Assembly (NCBI GenBank): GCA_965240325.2
Contig: OZ251223.1
Coordinates: forward strand, 3,410,001-3,474,000
Direction of reading: 5' to 3'
Length of the DNA stretch: 64,000 nt
Source of the DNA: Rebecca billardiae RCC1528
Taxonomy: Eukaryota; Haptophyta
Made by a program: the position numbers and the translations under genes. A model generated the notes under the pieces. It saw only the letters and a list, made by a program, of their open reading frames with translations. It ran no database searches and was not told where the DNA came from. Positions within the stretch are counted from its first letter, which is position 1, and every line of letters begins with the position of its first letter. Below are positions 33,138 to 42,006 of this stretch, in pieces.

Positions 33138-35963
33138 TCAGCGTGCAACGCGCCCACACGTGTCTGCCTGGAGCGACATGCCCGGCAGCAGGCACGGGTC
33201 TGATGCGGTGCGCGGCTTCCATATCGGCTTGTACTGCAGCACGCTCCCAGGCGAGGGCCAGGGCACGTCTGCCGCCGCCGCGGCCGCCGCGCGGGACGGC
33301 AGCTCAAGCCCGCTCAGCCTCTCGAGCTCGTGCGCGAGGCCGAGCACCTCGTCAGGGAGGAGGTCGCCCTGCGCGAGCGCGAGCACGCCGCGCACCGAGG
33401 CGGCCAGGCTCGCGCCCTCCGCGAGCACGAGCGAGGGCGCGGCTGCGTCCAGCTCCCTGCGCACGTTCTCGCGCCGCGCGTGCCAGCCGGACGTCCACTG
33501 CGGCGGCGGCGCCGTGTCCAGCTTGTAGCGAACGTCACGCACCCACGTGGCAAAAGCTTGCGCGTCGGAGGCGGCGGAGGCGGGCGCGCCGTCGAGGGTG
33601 CTCGCGCCGTCCATGGCGGGCGCGAGCGTGCGCGTGTGCCGCGCGAACACGCGCATGAACCGGCGCGCGTACGAGGGCAGCGACTGCGAGAGGCCTCGGA
33701 AGGAGACGCGCACGCCGTCTCTGTTGAGCGAGACGTCGTACGCCAGCCCCGCGGGCGCGCCCGCCTCGGCGAGGCCGGCGACGGCGTGGTCGAGCGCCGC
33801 GAGCCAGAGCGCCTCGAGCGCGGCCACCTTTGCGCTCGCGCGCGCAGGACGGTCGGTGAGCAGCTGCAGCGTGAGCGCGGCCAGTGGCGCGCGCCGAGGT
33901 GGCGCGGCGCGCATCGGCAGCGAGCTCGGCACCGGCAGCGCGGGCGGTGAGAGCCAGATGCGCCAGCGCTCGTCCGCACGCAGCGGCACGGCCGCGGCGC
34001 CGAGCGGGACTGGCGGCTGCTGCGCGCGCAGCGCGGCGCCGCTCAGCGCGGCCGCCTCGAACGCCGGCCTCACCTCGCGCCACGCCGCATCGCGCGACGT
34101 GTCCGCGTAGAAGAGGCGCGGCCCGGGCGCGCCGTCGTCAGCGCGCGGCGGCGCGTTGCGCACGGTGAACATGCGGGCGGGCCGCACGCGCAGCGGGACG
34201 AGCGCGTTCCGCGCGGGCGGGCGGAGCCCGAGGGCCGCGGCGGCGCCGCGCGCGTCCGCCCCGCGCACCGTGCGCGCGCTCATGGGCCGCGCGAGGAACG
34301 GCGTGCCACACAGCGGCTCGACGCCGGCTAGCGTCTCCGGCCCGCTGCTGGCCGCGGCCGCAACCTCCGAGCCAGGCGGCGCGGTGACGAGCGCGAGCGC
34401 CGCGGACGGGCGCGCCATGGTGCGCAGCGCGGCGGCGACGGCCGCGCGCGCGCGCTCCACCTCGGCCGGCCGAACCGTCGCGCCCGGCGGCACGATCGGC
34501 CCCGCGCTGCTCGTGTGGCACGCGCCGACCGTGCCGAAGTCGTGCGCGTCCACGGCGAGCTCGATCGAGTCGGGCGCGCGCGGCGCCCACTCCCACGAGT
34601 GCAGCCGCGCAACCGTCGAGGCCTCGAGCAGCTTCTCGCGCGGGAGGCCGCCCGGGCGCGCGAGCATCGAGAGGTACGCGAAGATGGCCGCGAGCAGCGC
34701 CGAGCGCTGCCGCAGCCCGAGCTCCGTCGGCTCGATGTCGAGGGTGAGCAGCTGGAACGAGTCGCGCGCGCTCGCCGGCATGCTCAGCCGGAGCGCGCGC
34801 CCGGCGGACGGCGGAGGCACCCAGCCGCGCGCGGCGAGGGCGGCTTGGAGCGAGCCCGCGCTGCGCGCGCCGAGGATGCTCGCGAGTACGAAGGCGACCG
34901 CGCTGGGCGACGCCTGCGCCTCCGGCCCGGACGGCAGGCCGAGCGGCCACGCGAGCGACAGCCGCGGCCGCCGCGCCTGCTGCCCCGCCCCCTGCGGCAG
35001 CAGCACCTCGCGCCCGAGCTGCGCGGACAGGTAGGGCGGCACGTCCAGCCAGCGCGCGGGCTCGGCGGGCCCCGTGGCGGGGATGGCGCTGAACGGGCTG
35101 ACGAGACGGCGCATCGCCGCGAAGGACAGCGGCGCCACGACGCAGAGCACCATCGCCTCCGAGCGGTAGTGCCGCGCTCGGAACGCGGCGAGTGCGCGCA
35201 GCATGTCGAGCCGGCGCCCGTCGGCGAGCTGACCGCTCAGCGTGCGCGCTGAGCCCGCGCCAGGGCGTGAGAAGGGGTGCGCCGGGTTGCCCAGCGTCTT
35301 GAGCACGTACAGCTCGCGCGTGAGCTCGCTCGCGCCCTCGAGCTCGGCGTCGACACGGCCGACCTCGCGCTCGAGTGCCTCGGCCGTGAACGCGGGCCGC
35401 ACGAAGCCAGCCGCCAGCCGATCGAGCGCGCCCTCCAGGTCCTGCGTCTCGCACGTCAGGTGGAAGCACACGTAGTCCAGCGCGGTGAATGCATTGGACG
35501 CGCCCTCGCGCTCCGCGAGGTATCGCTCCAGCTCGCCGTCGGGGTACTTGGCATTGGCGGTGAATCCCATGTGCTCGCTCAGGTGCGCAAGGCCAGGCAG
35601 CTCTGGCGGGTCGCTGAACTGGCCGGCGCCGCCAATGCTGAGCGCCGCCTCGGCCCGGACCACGCGAGAGTCGCGGGCCAGCAGCACGCGCACACCGTTC
35701 GGCAAGCTGAGCTCGTGGTACGCGCGCGAGTCCGCGAAGGGCGACGCGGGCATTAGCTGCGGTGGCATCGACTGTGGCTGCACAGGCTGGGGCGCTGGGG
35801 TTGCGCCCTGCGCGGTCGGCGGCCCGAGGGTGGCGCCCGCCGAAACTGCGCCACTGGTGGCGAGGAACGCACGGCGAGACGACCACGACCATACCCGCGG
35901 CCGCGCCGCCCCCGGCAGCGCGAGCGCGAGCAGGGCGAGCGCGGTGACGCTTGGCGGGCGCAT
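33138..35963 (-). CDS. M16 family zinc metallopeptidase with twin-arginine leader
   Basis: Insulinase/pitrilysin-type protease, 941 residues, no intron. The zinc site is intact: HLSEH at residues 127-131 (H127, E130, H131), with Glu207 in EREVGRVDAE at the family spacing. The length matches four M16 half-domains (about 900-1000). The N-terminus is composite: hydrophobic residues 6-20 (VTALALLALALPGAA) as an ER signal peptide, then SWSSRRAFLATSGAVSAGAT, a twin-arginine (R30-R31) plus hydrophobic core resembling thylakoid Tat transfer signals, ending near AQGA. Inference: a thylakoid-lumen or plastid peptidase of a secondary-plastid alga. The ATG at 35963 is the last before the signal peptide; the open frame extends upstream without supporting context. 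It is divergent from the EEP-fold gene, 199 bp away. Confidence 0.88.
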   Translation of the reverse strand: MRPPSVTALALLALALPGAARPRVWSWSSRRAFLATSGAVSAGATLGPPTAQGATPAPQPVQPQSMPPQLMPASPFADSRAYHELSLPNGVRVLLARDSRVVRAEAALSIGGAGQFSDPPELPGLAHLSEHMGFTANAKYPDGELERYLAEREGASNAFTALDYVCFHLTCETQDLEGALDRLAAGFVRPAFTAEALEREVGRVDAELEGASELTRELYVLKTLGNPAHPFSRPGAGSARTLSGQLADGRRLDMLRALAAFRARHYRSEAMVLCVVAPLSFAAMRRLVSPFSAIPATGPAEPARWLDVPPYLSAQLGREVLLPQGAGQQARRPRLSLAWPLGLPSGPEAQASPSAVAFVLASILGARSAGSLQAALAARGWVPPPSAGRALRLSMPASARDSFQLLTLDIEPTELGLRQRSALLAAIFAYLSMLARPGGLPREKLLEASTVARLHSWEWAPRAPDSIELAVDAHDFGTVGACHTSSAGPIVPPGATVRPAEVERARAAVAAALRTMARPSAALALVTAPPGSEVAAAASSGPETLAGVEPLCGTPFLARPMSARTVRGADARGAAAALGLRPPARNALVPLRVRPARMFTVRNAPPRADDGAPGPRLFYADTSRDAAWREVRPAFEAAALSGAALRAQQPPVPLGAAAVPLRADERWRIWLSPPALPVPSSLPMRAAPPRRAPLAALTLQLLTDRPARASAKVAALEALWLAALDHAVAGLAEAGAPAGLAYDVSLNRDGVRVSFRGLSQSLPSYARRFMRVFARHTRTLAPAMDGASTLDGAPASAASDAQAFATWVRDVRYKLDTAPPPQWTSGWHARRENVRRELDAAAPSLVLAEGASLAASVRGVLALAQGDLLPDEVLGLAHELERLSGLELPSRAAAAAAADVPWPSPGSVLQYKPIWKPRTASDPCLLPGMSLQADTCGRVAR

Positions 35964-36162
35964 CTTTGTGCCACCGGCTGGCGCCTGATCACCAGCCTGA
36001 TCCAACCGAGCGGGAGGGCAAGGCGGGCCGGGTGCCTTCTTTGCGCTCGCCGCTCGCCGCCGGACTTTCACTTTTGCGCCCTGCATCGCCCCCCACCGAA
36101 GCCGACGCCGGTGCCGCGCCAACGCGCGGTCTGGCGCCACGGAACCCCGGCGTCGAAGCGAG
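35964..36162. promoter_or_regulatory. Putative bidirectional promoter, M16 protease / EEP hydrolase
   Basis: 199 bp between divergent ATGs, GC-rich. A TGATCA-containing stretch lies near 35987. Inferred from geometry. Confidence 0.4.
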
Positions 36163-37974
36163 ATGGCCCGACGCGGCGGGAACACATTTGACATCGAGGA
36201 CGAGGAGGAGGAGGTCTCCTCGACCGACGGGCTCACCGGCGCGAAGGGCGCTGCCCCGAAGAAGGGCGACGTGGTGGTCTCGGGCGCGCGCACGGGGGGC
36301 GGTGTCCTGGATCGCTTGCAACGGCAGCCGCTGCTGATCGTGGTGATGGTCGGCATCGTGGTGGCGCTGGTGGTCTTCTTCGCAGGCGCCGATCGCATCG
36401 CCGACCCGTCGCAGCTCAAGCTCGCGACATGGAACATCGCCGCCATCAACAACAACCCGTTTGAGTACTGGATCACTCACGACGACGCCGAGTACAAGAA
36501 GCTCATGTCGGACGTGCAGGACGTGATCGATACGCCCGGCGATGCGGACGTGCCGCTGAAGGAGGTGCTCACGGCCGACATGCTGGACGAGCTGAAAGGG
36601 CTCATGGCATCCGAGGGCTGGGGCGCGGTCGATGCGGCGGTCACGCACTGGCAGCAGGAGTACGCAGATCGCAAGATCGTCTCTGGCTTCATCAAGGACG
36701 GGAAGATCGGGAAGAAGCGGCTGGTGTCGATGCCGGACAGGATCACGAACACCATCAACCTGCGCGGCGGCGGCCTCGCGCACCGCCCCGCCGTCATCAA
36801 CTGCTACTCGAAGCGGTTTGGGAGCGAGAAGGAGTGGTGGTCGCAATGGAAGGCGTTCATGTTCAAGCAGCAGATCACGCTCAGCTCGGACAAGCGCGTG
36901 CGGCCGTGCGAGCTGCTGGGCACGATCCCGCGCGCCAAGTACCCCGACCTGAGCGAGTCGGAGGAGACCATGTCCAAGCCGCTCTCCACCATCGCGCAGG
37001 CCGCCTTCGACGCCATCCTCGTCCACCTGCTCGCGACGACCGCAGGAGGCGCGCACAAGGACAAGTGGCAGCCGCTGCGCTCGCAGATGTGCACGGCGCT
37101 CAACTCGAAGAAGAACGCGCGCACGGCAGAGATCCTGGGGGGCGCGCTGTACCGCGACGCCGATGTCATCTTCCTGCAGGAGGTTGCCGGCGCCTTCATC
37201 AAGACCATCCAGTCGTCCTCGCTCGGCACGCTCTTCGACGTGCGCGTCGCGTCGACCGCGGATGGCAAGCGCGACCAGAACTCCGCGATGCTGCTCCGCC
37301 GATCGCGCTTTGACGTCACGTCGGTGCTCGACCACACGGAGGAGTTCAACACGATCATCGGGCAGGCGGGGAAGAACGTGCCCATCGCCGCCGGCGACGT
37401 GCTCGTGCTCTCGGCGCGTGACACGTCGCGCAAGTCGAATGGCGTCGACGGCGTGCCGTACCTGCTCGCCTCCTTCCACGGCGACACGAACGGCCTGGCC
37501 ACGATCCCGGTGGTGAGCGCGCTGAGCAAGCTGGCGCAGCAGGAGAAGTTCGCGGGGTACGAGCTGCTCTTCGGCCTCGACGCCAACACGTACGCCAAGG
37601 GCTCGTCCTCCAAGCAGGACGTGCTCAAGTTTGCCGATGCGTACGGCGGGCTCGGCCTCACCTCGTGCTGGGGCGACCGACCGGACCCGAAGAACCACAC
37701 GACCTTCAACGCGCGCACCTACCTGCAGCCGCAGCTGAACAAGGCGGTGAAGCTCTCCGACATGGACCGCGACAACGTGGGCGACAAGAACCCGAAGGAC
37801 TTCATCCTCTTCACCAAGGGGAAGCACGAGGTCGTGGGTACGCGCAAAGACAACACGGGCAAGGGCGAGTACATCGAGGGGATGGTCTTCCCCACGCTGC
37901 AGTTCCCGTCCGACCACGGGCTGCTCACGACCATCCTGCGCGCGCTGCCGGACGCAGGGCACCCCGAGCCCTGA
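36163..37974 (+). CDS. Membrane-anchored endonuclease/exonuclease/phosphatase-fold protein
   Basis: 603 residues, intronless. An acidic cytosolic head precedes one strong transmembrane helix (about residues 57-76, LLIVVMVGIVVALVVFFAGA). The EEP-fold domain follows: ATWNIAAINN near 88-97 (start strand, catalytic Asn), DVIFLQEV near 333-340 (metal-binding Glu), GLDANTY near 470-476 (Asp/Asn pair), and FPSDHGLL near 580-587 (catalytic Asp-His). All canonical metal and His positions are present, so activity is expected. A roughly 230-residue insertion separates the first two motifs. EEP enzymes cleave phosphodiester or phosphomonoester bonds in nucleic acids, inositol phosphates or sphingomyelin; the substrate here is not determinable. 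Type II topology would place the domain on the lumenal or outer side. Confidence 0.85.
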   Translation: MARRGGNTFDIEDEEEEVSSTDGLTGAKGAAPKKGDVVVSGARTGGGVLDRLQRQPLLIVVMVGIVVALVVFFAGADRIADPSQLKLATWNIAAINNNPFEYWITHDDAEYKKLMSDVQDVIDTPGDADVPLKEVLTADMLDELKGLMASEGWGAVDAAVTHWQQEYADRKIVSGFIKDGKIGKKRLVSMPDRITNTINLRGGGLAHRPAVINCYSKRFGSEKEWWSQWKAFMFKQQITLSSDKRVRPCELLGTIPRAKYPDLSESEETMSKPLSTIAQAAFDAILVHLLATTAGGAHKDKWQPLRSQMCTALNSKKNARTAEILGGALYRDADVIFLQEVAGAFIKTIQSSSLGTLFDVRVASTADGKRDQNSAMLLRRSRFDVTSVLDHTEEFNTIIGQAGKNVPIAAGDVLVLSARDTSRKSNGVDGVPYLLASFHGDTNGLATIPVVSALSKLAQQEKFAGYELLFGLDANTYAKGSSSKQDVLKFADAYGGLGLTSCWGDRPDPKNHTTFNARTYLQPQLNKAVKLSDMDRDNVGDKNPKDFILFTKGKHEVVGTRKDNTGKGEYIEGMVFPTLQFPSDHGLLTTILRALPDAGHPEP

Positions 37975-39425
37975 GTCCGATGGCTGGGACGCGTCCCGGC
38001 CCGGGCCCGCCAGCTCACGCGCCTAGCAATCAGCACCGGCAGGGCACGCTGATGGGCGTACCCACTGGCGGCCGCCCAGGCTATCTCCACTTCTTCAGGC
38101 TGAGACGCGGGGCGGTGCAGGCCGCGGCAAGCTTTGCCGCTTTGCGCCTTACGAGCACTCGCATTCGCCGCGGCTGGACTTTGCCTGAGGCCGAGTCGCG
38201 GTGCGGCTCAACGGCGTTCTCAACAGGTTTACAGGCGCCCTGGGCAGTGGCAACGCCGCTGGATCAGTAACAGACACAGTATATCACTATATGCCGACTG
38301 TCAATCACTATTATTATAAGATGATTAAGAGACTCGACTGGCTGGACCGCGACCGAGTCGTGTCTTACTGTCGAGTGTACTCCGACACTGACACTGTACT
38401 GTCTGCTGCGGCGGTACTAGCCGCCGTGACCCTGGCCCCGGAGCGGCCCGGGGCCCCCGGGCCCAGTGTGTCAGGCTGAGTGTCGCGGGGCTGTGGTGCC
38501 CAGTGGGCCAGTGGCTGACGCCGGGCTGACGCGCCGCGGACGCGGTCATGCGGGTCACGGTGGGCACCGCCGCGAGTGACCGCGACGGCGCGCGGCGGAA
38601 CGTAGTAGTAGCGTTATGATATATACGTTCAATTGCTGACGCGCGGGCGTCCGCTAAATTATCCGATTATTCGAATTATAATCAGACGATAATCGGCCGG
38701 CCGCGACGCAAGTTCGTCAATTCGTGTATTTGATGAGTACACACTCGCTGACAGGCCCAGACCGAATCATCAGACAGTATGTTTATGTAATCGGAAATGA
38801 GTTGATTATACCAATACTGTAGACTTGACAATGAATTATTCCTGGTCAATATCAGTCACTGTCGTATCACACTGATTCTTGATTCTAAATCTAGCAAGGC
38901 CGCGGTCAAGCCATTCGATCGCGGTGCAGGCTATGCTCTGCCACCAACGCCGACTTAATGTCGACGATGGGGCACTGCCACCGACTGAATCAGGAGACCT
39001 GCGTCGTCCTACCTGTGTCGTTAAATCATAGAATGCAGAGAGTACTGATGCGAGTCACCTCAAGTCAAAGTGCCCGAGCAGTCGTGCACGTCGGAGGCTG
39101 TGTGCGACCCGGACTGACACCCGGTGGCCGGTGGCTGGTGACAGGCTATCGGCTAAGCTACTGAGCCACAGACTGAGTGAGACTACCGTTAGATAGAATG
39201 TCGTAGACCTCACGGTCAAGGTCAAGGACTCTCTCTCACACTCACTCTCTCAGGCAACTTGGTGATCAAGAGCGAGTCGCCATTATTGTTGGCGAAATCC
39301 ACGGTCCGGTGTCCGGTGTCCGGTGCAGGGGATCTCATCTCCCCCGCTGTGCTTAGCGGCGCTGCTCGACGAGGGCGGCGTTGTGCGAGCGCGGGCTTGA
39401 GCGCGCGCACGCCCGGGCCGGGGGG
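37975..39425. other. Intergenic, no supported gene
   Basis: GC-rich at the left end, then AT-richer from about 38590. Contains a small inverted repeat (CCGATTAT / ATAATCGG around 38660-38700) and, at about 38985-39036, a copy of a dispersed repeat whose inverted copy lies at 56801-56862. No gene seen. Confidence 0.55.
38985..39036 (+). repeat. Dispersed repeat copy (GAATCAGGAGA ... TTAAATCATAGAAT)
   Basis: About 52 bp that align with the reverse complement of 56801-56862. The last 20 bp are also shared with 10293-10315. In one frame both large copies encode a similar peptide (NQE-C...PVSLNHR). Confidence 0.6.
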
Positions 39426-40575
39426 ATGACGACCAATGGGAACGAATCCGAGTTCAAGCGCATCCTCGTTACGGGCGGCGCTGGCTTCCTTGGTAGCGCG
39501 CTCTGCCGCCGCCTTGTGGCTGAGGGCCACGACGTGATCGCCCTCGACAACTTCTTCACGAGCCAGAAGACGAATCTGACGGACCTGCTGGACAAGCCAA
39601 ACTTCGAGCTGGTGCGCCACGACGTCACGCAGCCCTTCTTCATCGAGTGCGATCAGATCTACAACCTGGCCTGCCCGGCCTCGCCAGTGCACTACCAGTT
39701 CAACCCGGTGAAGACGATGAAGACGTCTGTGATGGGGATGATGAACATGCTTGGCCTCGCGAAGCGCGTGAAGGCACGCATCCTGCAGGCGTCGACGAGC
39801 GAGGTGTATGGCGATCCGGATGTGACGCCGCAGCCCGAGACTTACTGGGGGCACGTCAACTGCACGGGGGTGCGGTCGTGCTATGACGAGGGCAAGCGTG
39901 CGGCTGAGACCCTCTGCTTTGACTACCACCGGCAAAACGACGTCGATGTCCGCGTCATCCGCATCTTTAACACGTACGGGCCGGGGATGCACCCGTACGA
40001 CGGCCGCGTTGTCTCCAACTTCATTGTCCAGGCGCTCAACGGCCAGGACATCACGATCTACGGCGATGGCTCGCAGACGCGCTCGTTCTGCTTTGTGGAC
40101 GACCTGATCGAGGGCATCATCCGCTTCATGAACCAGGACGAGTACATCGGCCCGATGAACCTGGGCAACCCGACGGAGTTCACGATCAAGCAGCTGGCCG
40201 AGAAGACGATCGCCATGACGGGCTCGAAGTCGAAGCTCATCCACCAGCCGCTGCCCAACGACGACCCCAAGCAGCGCAGGTGCGCGCGTGCGCCCAGCCC
40301 TTGCTTGCCCCGGTGCAGCGGGCTCTCATGCCGGCCACCTGGGCTGACGCATCCCCCCTCGCGCGCGGCTGCGCACGCGCAGGCCGGACATCACCATCGC
40401 TCGCGATCTGATCAAATGGGAGCCGAAGGTGAAGCTCGAAGATGGTCTGAAGGACACCATCGCCTACTTCTCCTCGGTCGACATGCGCACCTTCAAGAAG
40501 CCGACCAAGCACGATGCGCACACCAACTCGGCGATGGAGGAATCATCGCAGAAGAAGAAGCGCAAGGTGGGCTGA
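39426..40575 (+). CDS. UXS: UDP-glucuronic acid decarboxylase (UDP-xylose synthase)
   Basis: Converts UDP-glucuronate to UDP-xylose with bound NAD+, supplying pentose for polysaccharides and glycoproteins. Exons 39426-40279 and 40383-40575 flank a 103-bp GTGCGC...GCGCAG intron (phase 2) inside the family motif [15 protein letters not shown]. The product is 348 residues. Extended SDR features: Rossmann GGAGFLG at 17-23, [25 protein letters not shown] (catalytic Ser/Thr), YDEGK at 153-157 (Tyr-x3-Lys), [22 protein letters not shown]. There is no N-terminal membrane anchor, so this is the soluble cytosolic form. Oddity: the C-terminus after the usual end is extended and finishes QKKKRKVG, a perfect basic nuclear-localisation-like cluster. 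Intergenic neighbours give no pathway context. Confidence 0.95.
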
Positions 40576-42006
40576 TGGGCATTCTAGACCTGCGCGCGCT
40601 GCTGTCCGCGGACTATCGGGGCGGCGCGTCGGGGTGCGCCCTGGCACCGACGCCGTTGTGCGTCGCCGAGCTTCCGAGATCGGCACACCGGTGTCTGCAG
40701 CGCGCGGCCGAGTGTGTACGTATGACGTACGATTGCCAGGGGCAGTGACCAAGTCCAAGTCCAAAACCAAGTCGTCCAAGACGGCGATTGATGAGTCGGC
40801 ATTGATCAGTCAGTCGCAGCATTCGACTCGGTCCCGGAGAGGAAAGACAGAGCCAATCGATTCCGACACGTGTGGCGACAGCAAGACTGCGCAGCTTGTC
40901 GCTTGACAGCTTGAGCTTCGGTTGCCCTCATGCAGACTCATGCCAGCCTGAGCCTGGCCCTGAGTACTCAGTAGTCGTAGACGAGTAGTCAGTCGGACAG
41001 TAGTCTGAGTAGACGTAGTGCATCAGGTCCGCCCAGTGAGTCACTGCCGCAGTGACACTGACAGTCTACTGACTACTGAGTACTGACAGTCGCCAACCCG
41101 GACCGGCCGGACCCGGTCCCGGACCCGGGCAACCGACGATTTACTGACGATACCGTCACCGTGTCCGTCACCGTGAACCGAGGCGGGCGAGGCAACACGG
41201 TGACGGTTACACGGTCGGCTTAGGCTAACTCTTAGGGGCCGTCAGGGCGGTAGTTCAGATGCTGTGACGACTCTGAAGTCAGGCAGGTAATATCATGCCC
41301 CGCGGCCGGCCGGCCCCAGCCCCGGGCGCCCCGGCGGCCCGCCCCCGCCGGCCGCCCCCGGCCCCCCGGGCCCGGTGGGCCGGTGAGGCGCGGAGGCGCT
41401 GACCGGCCACCGGGCACCGCGGCCCGACCGCGCCCGGAGGCCCGCGGACTCCGCGGAGGGCCGGCGCGCACCGCGAATGACGAATCCGACGGCGAATCGC
41501 CATCGGCATATATATCTGGACAGTCGGTCATATTCGGTCTTCGGATTCGGATTTCGGCGGTGGCCAAGCCGCCCGAGCCCGAGCCTGAGCCCGAGGCCGA
41601 GACTCGGTCTCGAGATCGGCCACGAGTGGCACGACTCATCACTACTCATGCCCGCTCATCGACATCGTCATAGCACTCATAGCCAGTTGCGACTCTGAGT
41701 CTGAGTCTGACTCTTCGGAGTTACTCGGTCACAGACACATCAGTGTCAGTGTCAGTAGTCAGACACTCGCGTCGAAAATGGCGGCGTCGATAACTCGATC
41801 GGACCGCGTGGCGCGTTACGACCGACGAGCGTCATCATTCAATTTCATAATAATGTGACGATGGTCTGATGTGGATCGACTGACAACGCAGCTGGCATCA
41901 TCACGTGTTCACGTTGCCCCGCCTCCGCAATCGCGGCCGCCAGTCGTCGCATCGGGCAGCAGTCTGCCTGCCACGCGCGCTGACCAGCACGGGCCCGTGC
42001 TCTCAC
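40576..42006. other. Intergenic, no supported gene
   Basis: 3' flank of UXS, then a stretch of ACTGAC/AGTCAG-rich simple sequence (about 40940-41090), a hairpin at 41152-41207, a very GC-rich block (about 41290-41470), and a short AT-richer tail. ORFs here overlap on both strands and carry no motif. Confidence 0.55.
41152..41207. repeat. 13-bp perfect inverted repeat
   Basis: Left arm ACCGTCACCGTGT (41152-41164) and right arm ACACGGTGACGGT (41195-41207) are exact complements with a 30-nt loop. The loop also begins with a partial CCGTCACCGTG repeat. Confidence 0.8.

Noticed and set aside
33330-35252. Arg-rich ORFs opposite the M16 protease
   Set aside because: Antisense shadows; the minus-strand ORF carries the intact HxxEH zinc site.
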